From positions 68,849-132,848 of the forward strand of contig CAMDRT010000010.1 of the NCBI GenBank assembly GCA_945906815.1: a DNA stretch of 64,000 nt, written 5' to 3'. Source of the DNA: Bordetella parapertussis (GTDB lineage: Bacteria > Pseudomonadota > Gammaproteobacteria > Burkholderiales > SG8-41). This document shows, piece by piece, positions 1 to 7,034 of the stretch. The position numbers and the translations under genes were made by a program. Numbering within the stretch: position 1 is the stretch's first letter; every line of letters starts with the position of its first letter. Below the pieces are notes generated by a model. It was not told the DNA's origin. It did not search any database and was given only the letters and a program-made list of their open reading frames with translations.

Positions 1-88
1 CAACGCGCCGTGCGCGGTCAACCGCCAAAAAACCGCGCGTGGGCGTAAAATCCCTGGCGCATCCCGCATGCCTATACGAGCAACCTTC

Positions 89-1024
89 ATGGATTCCAAA
101 CAAAAATCCGCACGCCTGCAGCAACTCATACACCGTCAAGGCCAAGTGCTCGCCATTTTGCACACGCCGACTGCGGCACACGCGCGCATCATGCAGCAGG
201 CGGGCTGTGAAGCGGCGTTCGTCGGCACCAGTGGCGTGGTGGGCACCTACACCGGCATGTCGGATGTGGGCACCGCCACCATGACCGAGTGCGTGCAAAT
301 CGCCGGCTGGATCGCCAACAGCGTGGATTTCCCCATCATCATCGATGGCGACACCGGCCACGGCGGCATCATGGCGGTGCGCCGCCTGGTGCGCGAGAGC
401 ATACACGCGGGCATCGCCGGCATCCGCATCGATGATCAGCCGATCGAAGGCAAGCGCAAGACGCAGAGCGCCGGCGTGGAAGTGGTGCCCATGGCGCAGG
501 CCATTGCGCGCTACCGCGCGGCGGTGGACATGAAGAATGAGCTGGATCCCAACTTTGTGGTGATGGCGCAGTGCTACGCACGCGATGCCGCCAACAGCAA
601 TCTCGAAGATACGCTGGCGCGGCTGAAGGCCTACCATGAAGTGGCCGGTGTGGATTGGGTGCAGCTGGAATCGCCGCATACGCCCGACGAGATCACACGC
701 GCGCGCGCGGCTGTGACTTGTCCGCTGTCGTTCATGAAAGGCAAACTGGGGCGTTATCTCACGCTGGAAGAGCACCTGGCGTTGGGCGTGACCATTGCGT
801 GGTATCCGGGCTTCACGCATCACGTGTTGTGGGCGGCGCTGTGGGATTTTATGCAGGATTTCAATACGCGTGGCATCGCGGCGTGGGAAGATTTTGTCGC
901 CAGCCGCAAGGACAAGCCCTATCCCCATCCTGTAGTTGGGCCGGAAGGCGAGGGCGCGGAGAAGCAGCGTGCGCTGGAAGAGAAATACTTTCCGCAGGAG
1001 ATGTTGAAGAAATATCAGAACTAA
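89..1024 (+). CDS. Isocitrate lyase/PEP mutase superfamily protein (oxaloacetate decarboxylase-like)
   Basis: Predicted TIM-barrel lyase of the isocitrate lyase/phosphoenolpyruvate mutase superfamily, which makes or breaks C-C or P-C bonds in 2-oxo- and hydroxy-acids with Mg2+. Visible signs are DGDTGHGG near residue 92 (the metal-binding D-x-D loop) followed by GIAGIRIDDQ, where the family has G-x-x-G-x-x-I-E-D-Q. The K-K-C-G-H active-site loop of true isocitrate lyase is absent, so glyoxylate-shunt activity is unlikely; an oxaloacetate decarboxylase or methylisocitrate-lyase-like role is possible. The ATG at 68 would add seven residues that do not look like family sequence, so ATG 89 is preferred. 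A TAAAAT hexamer at 46-51 could be a -10 box. The amidohydrolase downstream follows in the same direction across a repeat. Superfamily sure, substrate unknown. Confidence 0.85.
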   Translation: MDSKQKSARLQQLIHRQGQVLAILHTPTAAHARIMQQAGCEAAFVGTSGVVGTYTGMSDVGTATMTECVQIAGWIANSVDFPIIIDGDTGHGGIMAVRRLVRESIHAGIAGIRIDDQPIEGKRKTQSAGVEVVPMAQAIARYRAAVDMKNELDPNFVVMAQCYARDAANSNLEDTLARLKAYHEVAGVDWVQLESPHTPDEITRARAAVTCPLSFMKGKLGRYLTLEEHLALGVTIAWYPGFTHHVLWAALWDFMQDFNTRGIAAWEDFVASRKDKPYPHPVVGPEGEGAEKQRALEEKYFPQEMLKKYQN

Positions 1025-1036
1025 GTCGACGAAATC

Positions 1037-1153
1037 CCCTCCCCTTCAAGGGCAAGGGTACACTTGAAGCGGAGCAGAGGGTTAGGGCGGGGATGGGGTG
1101 CGACGCAGTGTTAACCCCACCCCCATCCTAACCTTCCCCCTGAAGGGGAAGGG
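1037..1153. repeat. Imperfect inverted repeat with nested arms
   Basis: The outer arms are CCCTCCCCTTCA (1037-1048) and TGAAGGGGAAGGG (1141-1153). Inner arms start GTTAGGGCGGGG (1081-1099) and end CCATCCTAAC (1114-1132), with three mismatches in 19. The whole 117 bases can fold into one long hairpin. It lies between two co-oriented genes and may act as a transcript stabiliser or a weak terminator. I saw no second full copy in this window. Confidence 0.6.
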
Positions 1154-1192
1154 ACTCCGTTGTTGAGTGACACTGTGGCACAAGGAGACCCC

Positions 1193-2344
1193 ATGGCAAA
1201 AGACGGCTACAAAATATTCGATTCCGACACCCATGTCGGCCCGCTGATGAATGTGCTGGATCCGTTCATGACGGACGCCGAGCACAAGAAGCTCGAAGGC
1301 TGGTCGGAATTCAAGGCGGTGAACAAGAAAGGGGATATCACCTACAACCGCGGGCAACGCCGCTATCGGCGCAAGCTCGGCACCGCCGAGGCCGACCCGA
1401 ATCCCGGCGGTTACATGACGGGCTTCACCGGTGTCGCGAAAAAGCGTGAAGTGTCGCCGCGGGTCGATGCCGATGCCGGCGAACGCATCAAAGACATGGA
1501 TTTTGAGGGTGCGGACGTCAACCTCACGCTGCCTTCGGGCTGGTTTGGCACATGGACAGCCACCGAGGATGTGGCGCTTGAAGCCGGCATGTATCGCGCC
1601 TATCACCGTTGGATGGAAGCGTACTGCGGCCAATTTCCGGATCGCCTGGGTGGCGTCATCCTCGCGTGCGGCCGCGATATCCCAAGCGCGGTGGCGGAAA
1701 TCAAACGCTGGGGCAAATCGCGCTGGGCGTGGGGCGTGCTGCCGTATGCGCCGTACGGCATGCCGCTCGATCATCCGGATTTTGAGCCGGTGTGGGCGGC
1801 GGCGGCCGAGCATGATCTGGCGATCACCTTGCACACCTTTACGGTGATGCCGCCGTATGCGCCGGGCGGCACCGACAACTGGGAAAATCTTTTTCTGCAA
1901 CGCTCCGCTTCGCATCCGTGGTGCGGCATGCGCAATATGGCGTCGCTGATAGGCTCGGGGCTCATGGATCGTTACCCTCAGCTACGCATCGGCACGCTCG
2001 AGGCCGGTCACGGCTGGCTGCCGTTCTGGATGGCGCGCATTGATGAGCATGCGCGTACCATTCGCTCCGAAATTCCGGAGCTCAAAATGCTGCCGAGCGA
2101 GTACGTGTTGAGCGGGCGCTATTTTCAGAGCATCGAAATTCCCGAAGGCCTGAAGCTCACCAATGCGGTGATCGACCTGGTGGGCGAAGAGGTGTTGATG
2201 TATGCCTCAGATTATCCGCACGGCGAAAGCCACTTCCCGGAATCGGTGGGCATGGTGCTCGATTGGGAGATGCCGCGCGCGCGCAAAAACAAGTTGCTGT
2301 GGGACAACGCGGTCAAGCTCTACGCGCGCTGCGGGCTCAAGTGA
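1193..2344 (+). CDS. Amidohydrolase family 2 protein (ACMSD-like metal-dependent hydrolase/decarboxylase)
   Basis: A 383-residue member of the amidohydrolase_2 family, the group with aminocarboxymuconate-semialdehyde decarboxylase and resorcylate decarboxylases. These are TIM-barrel enzymes with a divalent metal that hydrolyse or decarboxylate cyclic and aromatic acids. Visible motifs are FDSDTHVG at the N-terminus (in place of D-x-H-x-H), TLHTF, GTLEAGHGWLPFWMARIDEH, and the C-terminal MYASDYPHGES holding the conserved Asp. An AAGGAG ribosome site at 1182-1187 fits ATG 1193 and excludes the upstream TTG at 1160. The preceding lyase has the same orientation. The first metal motif reads D-x-D-x-x rather than D-x-H-x-H, seen in some members. 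The substrate cannot be told. Confidence 0.87.
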   Translation: MAKDGYKIFDSDTHVGPLMNVLDPFMTDAEHKKLEGWSEFKAVNKKGDITYNRGQRRYRRKLGTAEADPNPGGYMTGFTGVAKKREVSPRVDADAGERIKDMDFEGADVNLTLPSGWFGTWTATEDVALEAGMYRAYHRWMEAYCGQFPDRLGGVILACGRDIPSAVAEIKRWGKSRWAWGVLPYAPYGMPLDHPDFEPVWAAAAEHDLAITLHTFTVMPPYAPGGTDNWENLFLQRSASHPWCGMRNMASLIGSGLMDRYPQLRIGTLEAGHGWLPFWMARIDEHARTIRSEIPELKMLPSEYVLSGRYFQSIEIPEGLKLTNAVIDLVGEEVLMYASDYPHGESHFPESVGMVLDWEMPRARKNKLLWDNAVKLYARCGLK

Positions 2345-2498
2345 GGTGCCGGGAGTCGTAATGTAAGCAATTGTTTTATTTAAATAATAATGGATGCCGT
2401 CAACCGAAGTGGCGCTGACGCATTCTTATATTCGGCTCCCTTTGCCTTCGGGCTTACATCATCCCCACCCTTTAACGGGCATTCTCGTAAACCTGATC

Positions 2499-3656
2499 AT
2501 GATTTCTCTGCTTGCCACGCTCTGCCGCAGTGCTATAGCCGCCCTACTACTTTTCACTTTCCACGCAGGGGCGCATGCACAAGCGCCGTCTGCGAAGCCC
2601 GCGGCCAGCGTCGCGCTAAGCGTAGACGCGCGCGCCACCGCCACCGCGCAAGTCATGGCGGGCATCCAGCCCGCGCCGGGCGATGCAGTGATCGACAAAC
2701 TGGTCGCCAGCGAGGGCTGGAAAAAACACAAAGAGGTGATGGAAGCGCAATGGAAATCCGTGCGCGCACGTCTGGACACCATAGAAAAGTGGCGCGATCA
2801 GGAAATCAAACTCAAGGATGTGGCGAGCCGCACGTTGCTGTATCCGTTCAGCGGGCCGGACTTCATCAACGCGTGGGCGCTGTATCCGCATCACGGCAAG
2901 TATGTGTTCTTCAGTCTGGAAAATCCGGGCACGCTACCCAATCTCGAAGCCATGGGACCCAAGGAATTCGACGCCCTGCTGAATGACGTGCGCAATGCCT
3001 TCACTGAAATTTTTAAGCGCAACTATTTCATCACCTCGTACATGGGCAAACAGCTCACCACGCCGCACCTGAAAGGCGTGCTACCCATTATCACCACCAT
3101 GATGGCGCTCAACGGTCTGCGCATCGCGAAAATAGAAACCGTCGATCCCTACCCCGAATTGAACAAAGCCTACGCAGAGCCCAAGGCCAGGCGTCCGGGC
3201 AAAATGCTGCGCGGGGTGAATCTCACCTTCATTACCGCCGCCAACAAGGCGCATGAATTGAGCTATTTTTCGCTCGATGCCACCGACAAAGCGCTGACGT
3301 TCTACCCTGATTTTTTGGATTCGATAGCCCGTCACAAACCCGCATCGGCGTTGGTTAAATCGGCTTCGTATCTGCTGCACGACCACCAGTTCTCCAAAAT
3401 CCGTGCCATGATTCTCGCCTCTGCCGACATCCTGGTACAGGACGATACCGGCGTGCCTTATCGCTACATCAAGCAGGCCAACTGGAACACCAAACTGTTT
3501 GGTAAATATCACAAACCCATTGCGCCCATGCAGTGGGGTTATCAGAGTGATCTCGACAAAGCGTTCAAGGACGCCCAAGGTGAGCCGCTGCCGTTTGCGT
3601 TTGGCTACCACTGGAAAGGGCAGGAGTCGGGGCTGATTTTGGCGACGCGGCCGTAG
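2499..3656 (+). CDS. Secreted protein of unknown function
   Basis: I do not recognise this 385-residue protein. ATG 2499 gives a clean Sec signal peptide: MISLLATLCRSAIAALLLF with a cut after AGAHA near residue 27. The longer reading from 2394 would bury that signal behind 35 unlikely residues. The mature protein begins with an Ala-rich stretch and a charged helix (residues 60-100), then LYPFSGPDFINAWALYP and VFFSLENPGTLP, and has no transmembrane segment. The repeated 'ALNGL', 'SYFSLDA' and 'LVKSASYLLH' segments look like a compact alpha/beta domain. Its 3' end approaches or overlaps the next gene, the alpha/beta hydrolase, suggesting one transcript. Exported location is well supported; function is not. 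Confidence 0.75.
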   Translation: MISLLATLCRSAIAALLLFTFHAGAHAQAPSAKPAASVALSVDARATATAQVMAGIQPAPGDAVIDKLVASEGWKKHKEVMEAQWKSVRARLDTIEKWRDQEIKLKDVASRTLLYPFSGPDFINAWALYPHHGKYVFFSLENPGTLPNLEAMGPKEFDALLNDVRNAFTEIFKRNYFITSYMGKQLTTPHLKGVLPIITTMMALNGLRIAKIETVDPYPELNKAYAEPKARRPGKMLRGVNLTFITAANKAHELSYFSLDATDKALTFYPDFLDSIARHKPASALVKSASYLLHDHQFSKIRAMILASADILVQDDTGVPYRYIKQANWNTKLFGKYHKPIAPMQWGYQSDLDKAFKDAQGEPLPFAFGYHWKGQESGLILATRP

Positions 3657-3751
3657 CCATAGCCGCGCTCGGAGCAACGGGCGGCACCCGTGGCACCCCT
3701 GCTACCCAACGCCGCCGCATAATCACCAGCGACGGCGTTGCACTGTCGGTC

Positions 3752-4498
3752 ATGGCGTCCGGTGCGGGCAAAGCCGCATCCCCGCTCACCATTGCACTGA
3801 TCCCCGGCTGGTGTATGCCCGCATGGCTGTGGCAGGCGCAGCTCGAAGGGTTGGCTGCGCACTATCCGGTGATAGCACTCGATCCGCGCGGGCAGGGCGA
3901 ATCCGCGGTGCCTGAAAGCGGCTACACCTACGCACGCCGTGCGACTGACCTGCACGAATTTTTGCAGCCCTATCCCAAGGTGCTGCTGGTGGGCTGGTCG
4001 CTCGGCGCGCTGGAGGTGCTGGAATACGCCCATCGCTACGGCGAAGAAAAACTCGCTGGCATGGTGCTGGTCGATAGCTCCGTTGGCGAACTGCCGGTGC
4101 CGCCGCCGGGCGGCACGTTTCTCGATGCGCTGCGCAGGGATCGCGACCAAACGCTGGATGGTTTTGTGCGTGAGATGTACGCGCAGCCCCGTCCGGAAGA
4201 CGAGGTCGCCACGCTGCTACGCGACGTCAAACGCATGTCACTGGACAACAGCATAGCGCTGCTCTCATCCGGCATCCCGCGCGAGCACTGGAAGGCATGT
4301 GCCTACGCTTGCAAAAAGCCGCTGCTGTACGTGGTGACGCCGCAATTCGAGGAACAGGCGCGCAATCTGCAGCAGCATCGACCCGGCACGCGCATCGAGG
4401 TGTTCAATGACGCGGGGCATGCCTTGTTTGTGGATGAACCGCAACGATTCAACGCGCTGCTACTGGATTTTGCCGCAAGCCTATCCGCTATGGGCTGA
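3752..4498 (+). CDS. Alpha/beta hydrolase (BioH/carboxylesterase-like)
   Basis: Alpha/beta-hydrolase-fold esterase of about 248 residues. The nucleophile elbow is GWSLG (in VLLVGWSLGALEVLEY), the oxyanion segment is LIPGWCMPAWLW, and the catalytic His lies in DAGHALFVDEP near the C-terminus. The usual acid position before it reads YVVTPQFEEQ, so the catalytic Asp is not obvious. Homology appears to continue upstream of the first ATG: the same frame reads IITSDGVALSV, a typical first strand, and stays open into the end of the previous gene, yet contains no ATG or GTG close by. The true start may be a rare codon around 3719-3746, or the N-terminus has eroded. Cytoplasmic; substrate unknown. Confidence 0.8.
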   Translation: MASGAGKAASPLTIALIPGWCMPAWLWQAQLEGLAAHYPVIALDPRGQGESAVPESGYTYARRATDLHEFLQPYPKVLLVGWSLGALEVLEYAHRYGEEKLAGMVLVDSSVGELPVPPPGGTFLDALRRDRDQTLDGFVREMYAQPRPEDEVATLLRDVKRMSLDNSIALLSSGIPREHWKACAYACKKPLLYVVTPQFEEQARNLQQHRPGTRIEVFNDAGHALFVDEPQRFNALLLDFAASLSAMG

Positions 4499-4501
4499 GC
4501 G

Positions 4502-4580
4502 GGTGTAGCCCAACGCCAAGGCACGGCGCTAAGCGTGGGTGATGCGGGAGCGATGGTGTTGGGCGGGATTGTGCTACACC
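4502..4580. repeat. Inverted repeat with GGTGTAGC ends
   Basis: Terminal arms GGTGTAGC (4502-4509) and GCTACACC (4573-4580) are perfect inverted repeats. Inner parts CCAAC and GTTGG also pair. It resembles the GTAGG-type elements elsewhere in the window (26284, 32694, 39606) but is more diverged. It fills most of the gap between the hydrolase and brnT. Confidence 0.5.
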
Positions 4581-4678
4581 AGCTCAGCGCCAAGCTACGA
4601 ACTTCGCGCTAATCCGCCTTGCTGTTCGCCCCCATCCGACGTGACTCGTGCCCCCATGGCTGCTGCTGCAATAGTTGC

Positions 4679-4707
4679 TTGCCATCAATTCATATTGTGC
4701 ATACAAT
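4679..4707 (+). promoter_or_regulatory. Sigma-70 promoter and palindromic operator of brnTA
   Basis: TTGCCA at 4679-4684 and TACAAT at 4702-4707 are separated by exactly 17 bases, a near-consensus promoter. The palindrome ATTGT-GCAT-ACAAT (4694-4707) overlaps the -10 box and is a plausible site for autorepression by the BrnA ribbon-helix-helix dimer. Transcription should start around 4713-4715, that is on the GTG codon of brnT. Confidence 0.6.
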
Positions 4708-4713
4708 CAGAAG

Positions 4714-4992
4714 GTGCGCATCACTTTCGACCCCGGCAAGAATGAGCAAAACATTCGTGAACGCGAACTGCCCTTCGAATGGGCGGCGGCGTTTGATTTC
4801 GAGACTGCGTACATCGAGACTGACTCGCGGCGTGAGTATGGCGAAATGCGGTATATCGCGCTCGGCGGGTTGCGTGGCCGGTTACATGTGTTGTGCTTCA
4901 CGGAGACAGCCGATGGCATACGTGTCATCAGCTTTCGCAAAGCAAACAAGAGGGAGATAAAACGTTATGCCAAAATCCAGACCGCTGATTGA
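4714..4992 (+). CDS. brnT: BrnT family toxin (type II toxin-antitoxin)
   Basis: BrnT is a RelE-fold ribonuclease that blocks translation by cutting RNA until its partner BrnA binds it. The 92-residue protein shows the family landmarks: the opening VRITFDPGKNEQNIRE, then LPFEWAAAFDF, the mid-section YIALGGLRGRLHVLCFTETADGIRVISFRKAN, and the closing R-E-I-K-R-Y. The natural start is GTG 4714, since the earlier in-frame TTG at 4675 precedes the promoter. That start lies about where transcription should begin, so the message may be leaderless; the AAGG just before it is too close to be a normal ribosome site. It overlaps brnA by 26 bases, the usual toxin-first order. Confidence 0.9.
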   Translation: MRITFDPGKNEQNIRERELPFEWAAAFDFETAYIETDSRREYGEMRYIALGGLRGRLHVLCFTETADGIRVISFRKANKREIKRYAKIQTAD

Positions 4993-5263
4993 CGTCCACG
5001 GCGAAGTCCGCGAACTGACCGCCGTGGACATGAAGCGCTTTCGTCCCGCAACGGAAGTGCTGCCTAGCGCCTTGCTTGCAAAACTAAACGTACGTGGCCC
5101 GCAAAAGGCTCCCACCAAAGAACGCATCACAATTCGGCTTTCGCCGGAGGTCGTTCAGCGATTTCGCGCTACCGGCGACGGATGGCAGACACGTGTCGAT
5201 GCAGCACTCAAGGATTGGCTGAAATCTCACAAGTCCGTCAAGGCCCGTCGCCATGTTCTTTGA
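4967..5263 (+). CDS. brnA: BrnA family antitoxin
   Basis: Antitoxin partner of BrnT: it binds and silences the toxin through one part and binds the shared promoter through a ribbon-helix-helix domain. The 98-residue protein has the BrnA layout. A variable N-terminus (residues 1-45, with LTAVDMKRFRPATEVLP) is followed by KERITIRLSPEVVQRFRATG, the RHH strand and first helix, and DGWQTRVDAALKDWLKSH, the second helix. A GGGAG ribosome site sits about 10 bases before ATG 4967, inside the end of brnT, so the two are translated from one message. Autoregulation is expected at the palindrome near 4694-4707. Confidence 0.9.
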   Translation: MPKSRPLIDVHGEVRELTAVDMKRFRPATEVLPSALLAKLNVRGPQKAPTKERITIRLSPEVVQRFRATGDGWQTRVDAALKDWLKSHKSVKARRHVL

Positions 5264-5391
5264 CATAGGCAATGTGCCCGCTCTTCTTCGGCGTCATTTT
5301 TTTACTTAACAGTGCTTGCAGCCACTCGAGCACACGGCATGCGGGCGCGGGATTGTGGGTAAAATGGCGTAGTGAATTTTAAGGGACCCTT

Positions 5392-6591
5392 ATGTCTTTC
5401 TACGCCGAACGCCTCGACCGCATCAAACTTTCCCCCAGCACCGCTGCCACGCAGCGCGCACGCGAACTGCGCTCACAGGGGCGCGACATCATCGCGCTCG
5501 CCATCGGCCAGCCTGATTTCGACACGCCACAGAACGTGAAGCGGGCGGTGAATGAGGCATTGGAGCGCAATGAAACCAAGTATCCGCCGGTCGATGGCAT
5601 ACCCGAATTAAAGGAGGCAGCGCGCCGCAAGTTTCAGCGCGAGAACGCACTGCAATACACTACCGATCAAATTATGGTCGGCACCGGCAGCAAGCAGATT
5701 ATATTCAATGCGATGCTGGCGACCATCGGGCCGGGTGACGAAGCGATCATTCCCGCGCCCTACTGGATTTCGTATCTGGATATGGTGCTGGTGGCCGACG
5801 GCACACCGGTCGAGGTGGCCTGCACGGCGGAAAGCGGCTTTAAGCTCACGCCCGCGCAACTGGAAGCCGCGATCACGCCGCGCACCAAATGGCTGCTGCT
5901 CAATTCACCGAACAACCCGACCGGCGCGGTGTATTCGCGCGCGGAAATACGCGGGCTGGCGGATGTGCTGCTGCGTCATCCGCAGGTGTGGATTTTGACC
6001 GACGACATTTACGAGCACCTGCGTTTTGACGGCATTGAATTCGCCACTATCGCGCAGGTGGAACCGAAGCTGTATGACCGTACGCTGACGGTAAATGGCG
6101 TGTCCAAGACCTACGCCATGACGGGCTTTCGTCTCGGTTATGCCGCGGGGCCGAAGGAACTCATACGCAATATCGTCAAGCTGCAATCGCAAAGCACGGC
6201 GGGCGTGTGCTCCATCAGTCAGTGGGCAGCCGTTGAAGCGTTGAACGGGCCGCAGGAATTTATTCCCGGACGTGCCGCGGCGTTTCAGGCGCGGCGCGAC
6301 CGCGTGCTGGAAATGTTCAGGGACATACCGGGCTTGCAGCCAAACTATCCGGAGGGTGCGTTTTATTTATTCGTGCGCTGCGGCGATTTGTTCGGCCGCA
6401 CCACGGCGCATGGCAAAGTGCTCAAGGACGAGGCCGATGTGGTGATGCACCTGATGGATCACGGTGTGGCCGTGGTGCTGGGCGCGGCCTACGGCATGAG
6501 CCCCTATTTCAGAATGTCGATTGCCACCGACATGGACAAACTCGAAGAAGCCTGCCGCCGCATGCAGCGCGCGGTGGCGGAGTTGAGGTGA
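5392..6591 (+). CDS. Class I/II pyridoxal-phosphate aminotransferase (aspartate aminotransferase type)
   Basis: PLP-dependent aminotransferase of 399 residues, the usual size for subgroup Ib aspartate/prephenate aminotransferases. Landmarks are AIGQPDFDTP (N-terminal arm), YWISYLDM (ring-stacking Tyr), SPNNPTGAVYS (cofactor Asn and neighbours), DDIYEHLRFDG (Asp for the pyridine nitrogen), VNGVSKTYAMTGFRLGY with the Schiff-base Lys at about residue 239, and YFRMSIA with the C-terminal carboxylate-binding Arg. It would move an amino group from aspartate or a related amino acid to 2-oxoglutarate in the cytoplasm. A TAAAAT at 5360-5365 may be the -10 box. It is followed by an unrelated GIY-YIG gene. 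The annotation aspB/aspC is likely, but substrate range cannot be read from sequence. Confidence 0.92.
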   Translation: MSFYAERLDRIKLSPSTAATQRARELRSQGRDIIALAIGQPDFDTPQNVKRAVNEALERNETKYPPVDGIPELKEAARRKFQRENALQYTTDQIMVGTGSKQIIFNAMLATIGPGDEAIIPAPYWISYLDMVLVADGTPVEVACTAESGFKLTPAQLEAAITPRTKWLLLNSPNNPTGAVYSRAEIRGLADVLLRHPQVWILTDDIYEHLRFDGIEFATIAQVEPKLYDRTLTVNGVSKTYAMTGFRLGYAAGPKELIRNIVKLQSQSTAGVCSISQWAAVEALNGPQEFIPGRAAAFQARRDRVLEMFRDIPGLQPNYPEGAFYLFVRCGDLFGRTTAHGKVLKDEADVVMHLMDHGVAVVLGAAYGMSPYFRMSIATDMDKLEEACRRMQRAVAELR

Positions 6592-6627
6592 CTGATACTC
6601 CAACCGCTGCTATGCACTGTGGCAACG

Positions 6628-6912
6628 ATGCAACCTTGCGTCTATATTCTGGCAAGCGCAAGAAACGGCACGCTTTACATCGGCGTTACGTCCGACGTAG
6701 TAAAGCGTGTGTGGGAGCACAAGAACGATTTTGTGGACGGATTCACTAAACGCTACGGCGTGCATAGGTTGGTGTGGTACGAGGTGCATGAGACGATGGC
6801 GTCCGCTATTGCGCGAGAAAAAGCTTTGAAGAACTGGAAACGTTTCTGGAAACTGGGGCTGATAGAAACCGCGAATCCAGAGTGGCTGGACTTGTATAGC
6901 GAATTGGTTTGA
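6628..6912 (+). CDS. GIY-YIG nuclease domain protein (YhbQ/UPF0213-like)
   Basis: Small stand-alone GIY-YIG domain of about 94 residues, the size of the UPF0213 family. Seen directly: CVYILAS and LYIGVTSDVVKRVWEHK (the two strands and the Arg of the motif), YGVHRLVWYEVHET, and AIAREKALKNWKRFWKLGLIE with the metal-binding Glu and basic C-terminal helix. Such proteins are thought to cut DNA structures, but cellular roles are poorly known. ATG 6628 is preferred to GTG 6619 because family members begin two or three residues before the V-Y-I-L strand. It lies alone between the aminotransferase and an inverted-repeat pair. Confidence 0.85.
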   Translation: MQPCVYILASARNGTLYIGVTSDVVKRVWEHKNDFVDGFTKRYGVHRLVWYEVHETMASAIAREKALKNWKRFWKLGLIETANPEWLDLYSELV

Positions 6913-6926
6913 TAAGTGAGGAGGGT

Positions 6927-6999
6927 ACTGGATTCTGGCCTGCGCCAGAATGACGGTGCAGTTACCACCCCGTCATTCTGGCGAAGGCCAGAATCTAGT
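6927..6999. repeat. Two head-to-head ATTCTGGC hairpin repeats
   Basis: ACTGGATTCTGGCC...CCAGAATGACGG (6927-6956) and its inverted copy CCGTCATTCTGGC...GCCAGAATCTAGT (6970-6999). Each copy is itself a hairpin. The same unit recurs at 20211-20318 and, in diverged form, at 14051-14117. It resembles the short dispersed repeats with ATTCCCGC-type stems in other betaproteobacteria. Confidence 0.75.
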
Positions 7000-7034
7000 A
7001 CGTAACAAAAATCAAAATCCCCAGAAAGACCCTC

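Noticed and set aside
1082..1915. A 277-codon minus-strand frame over the amidohydrolase and the repeat
   Set aside because: Antisense to a well-supported gene and partly made of repeat sequence.
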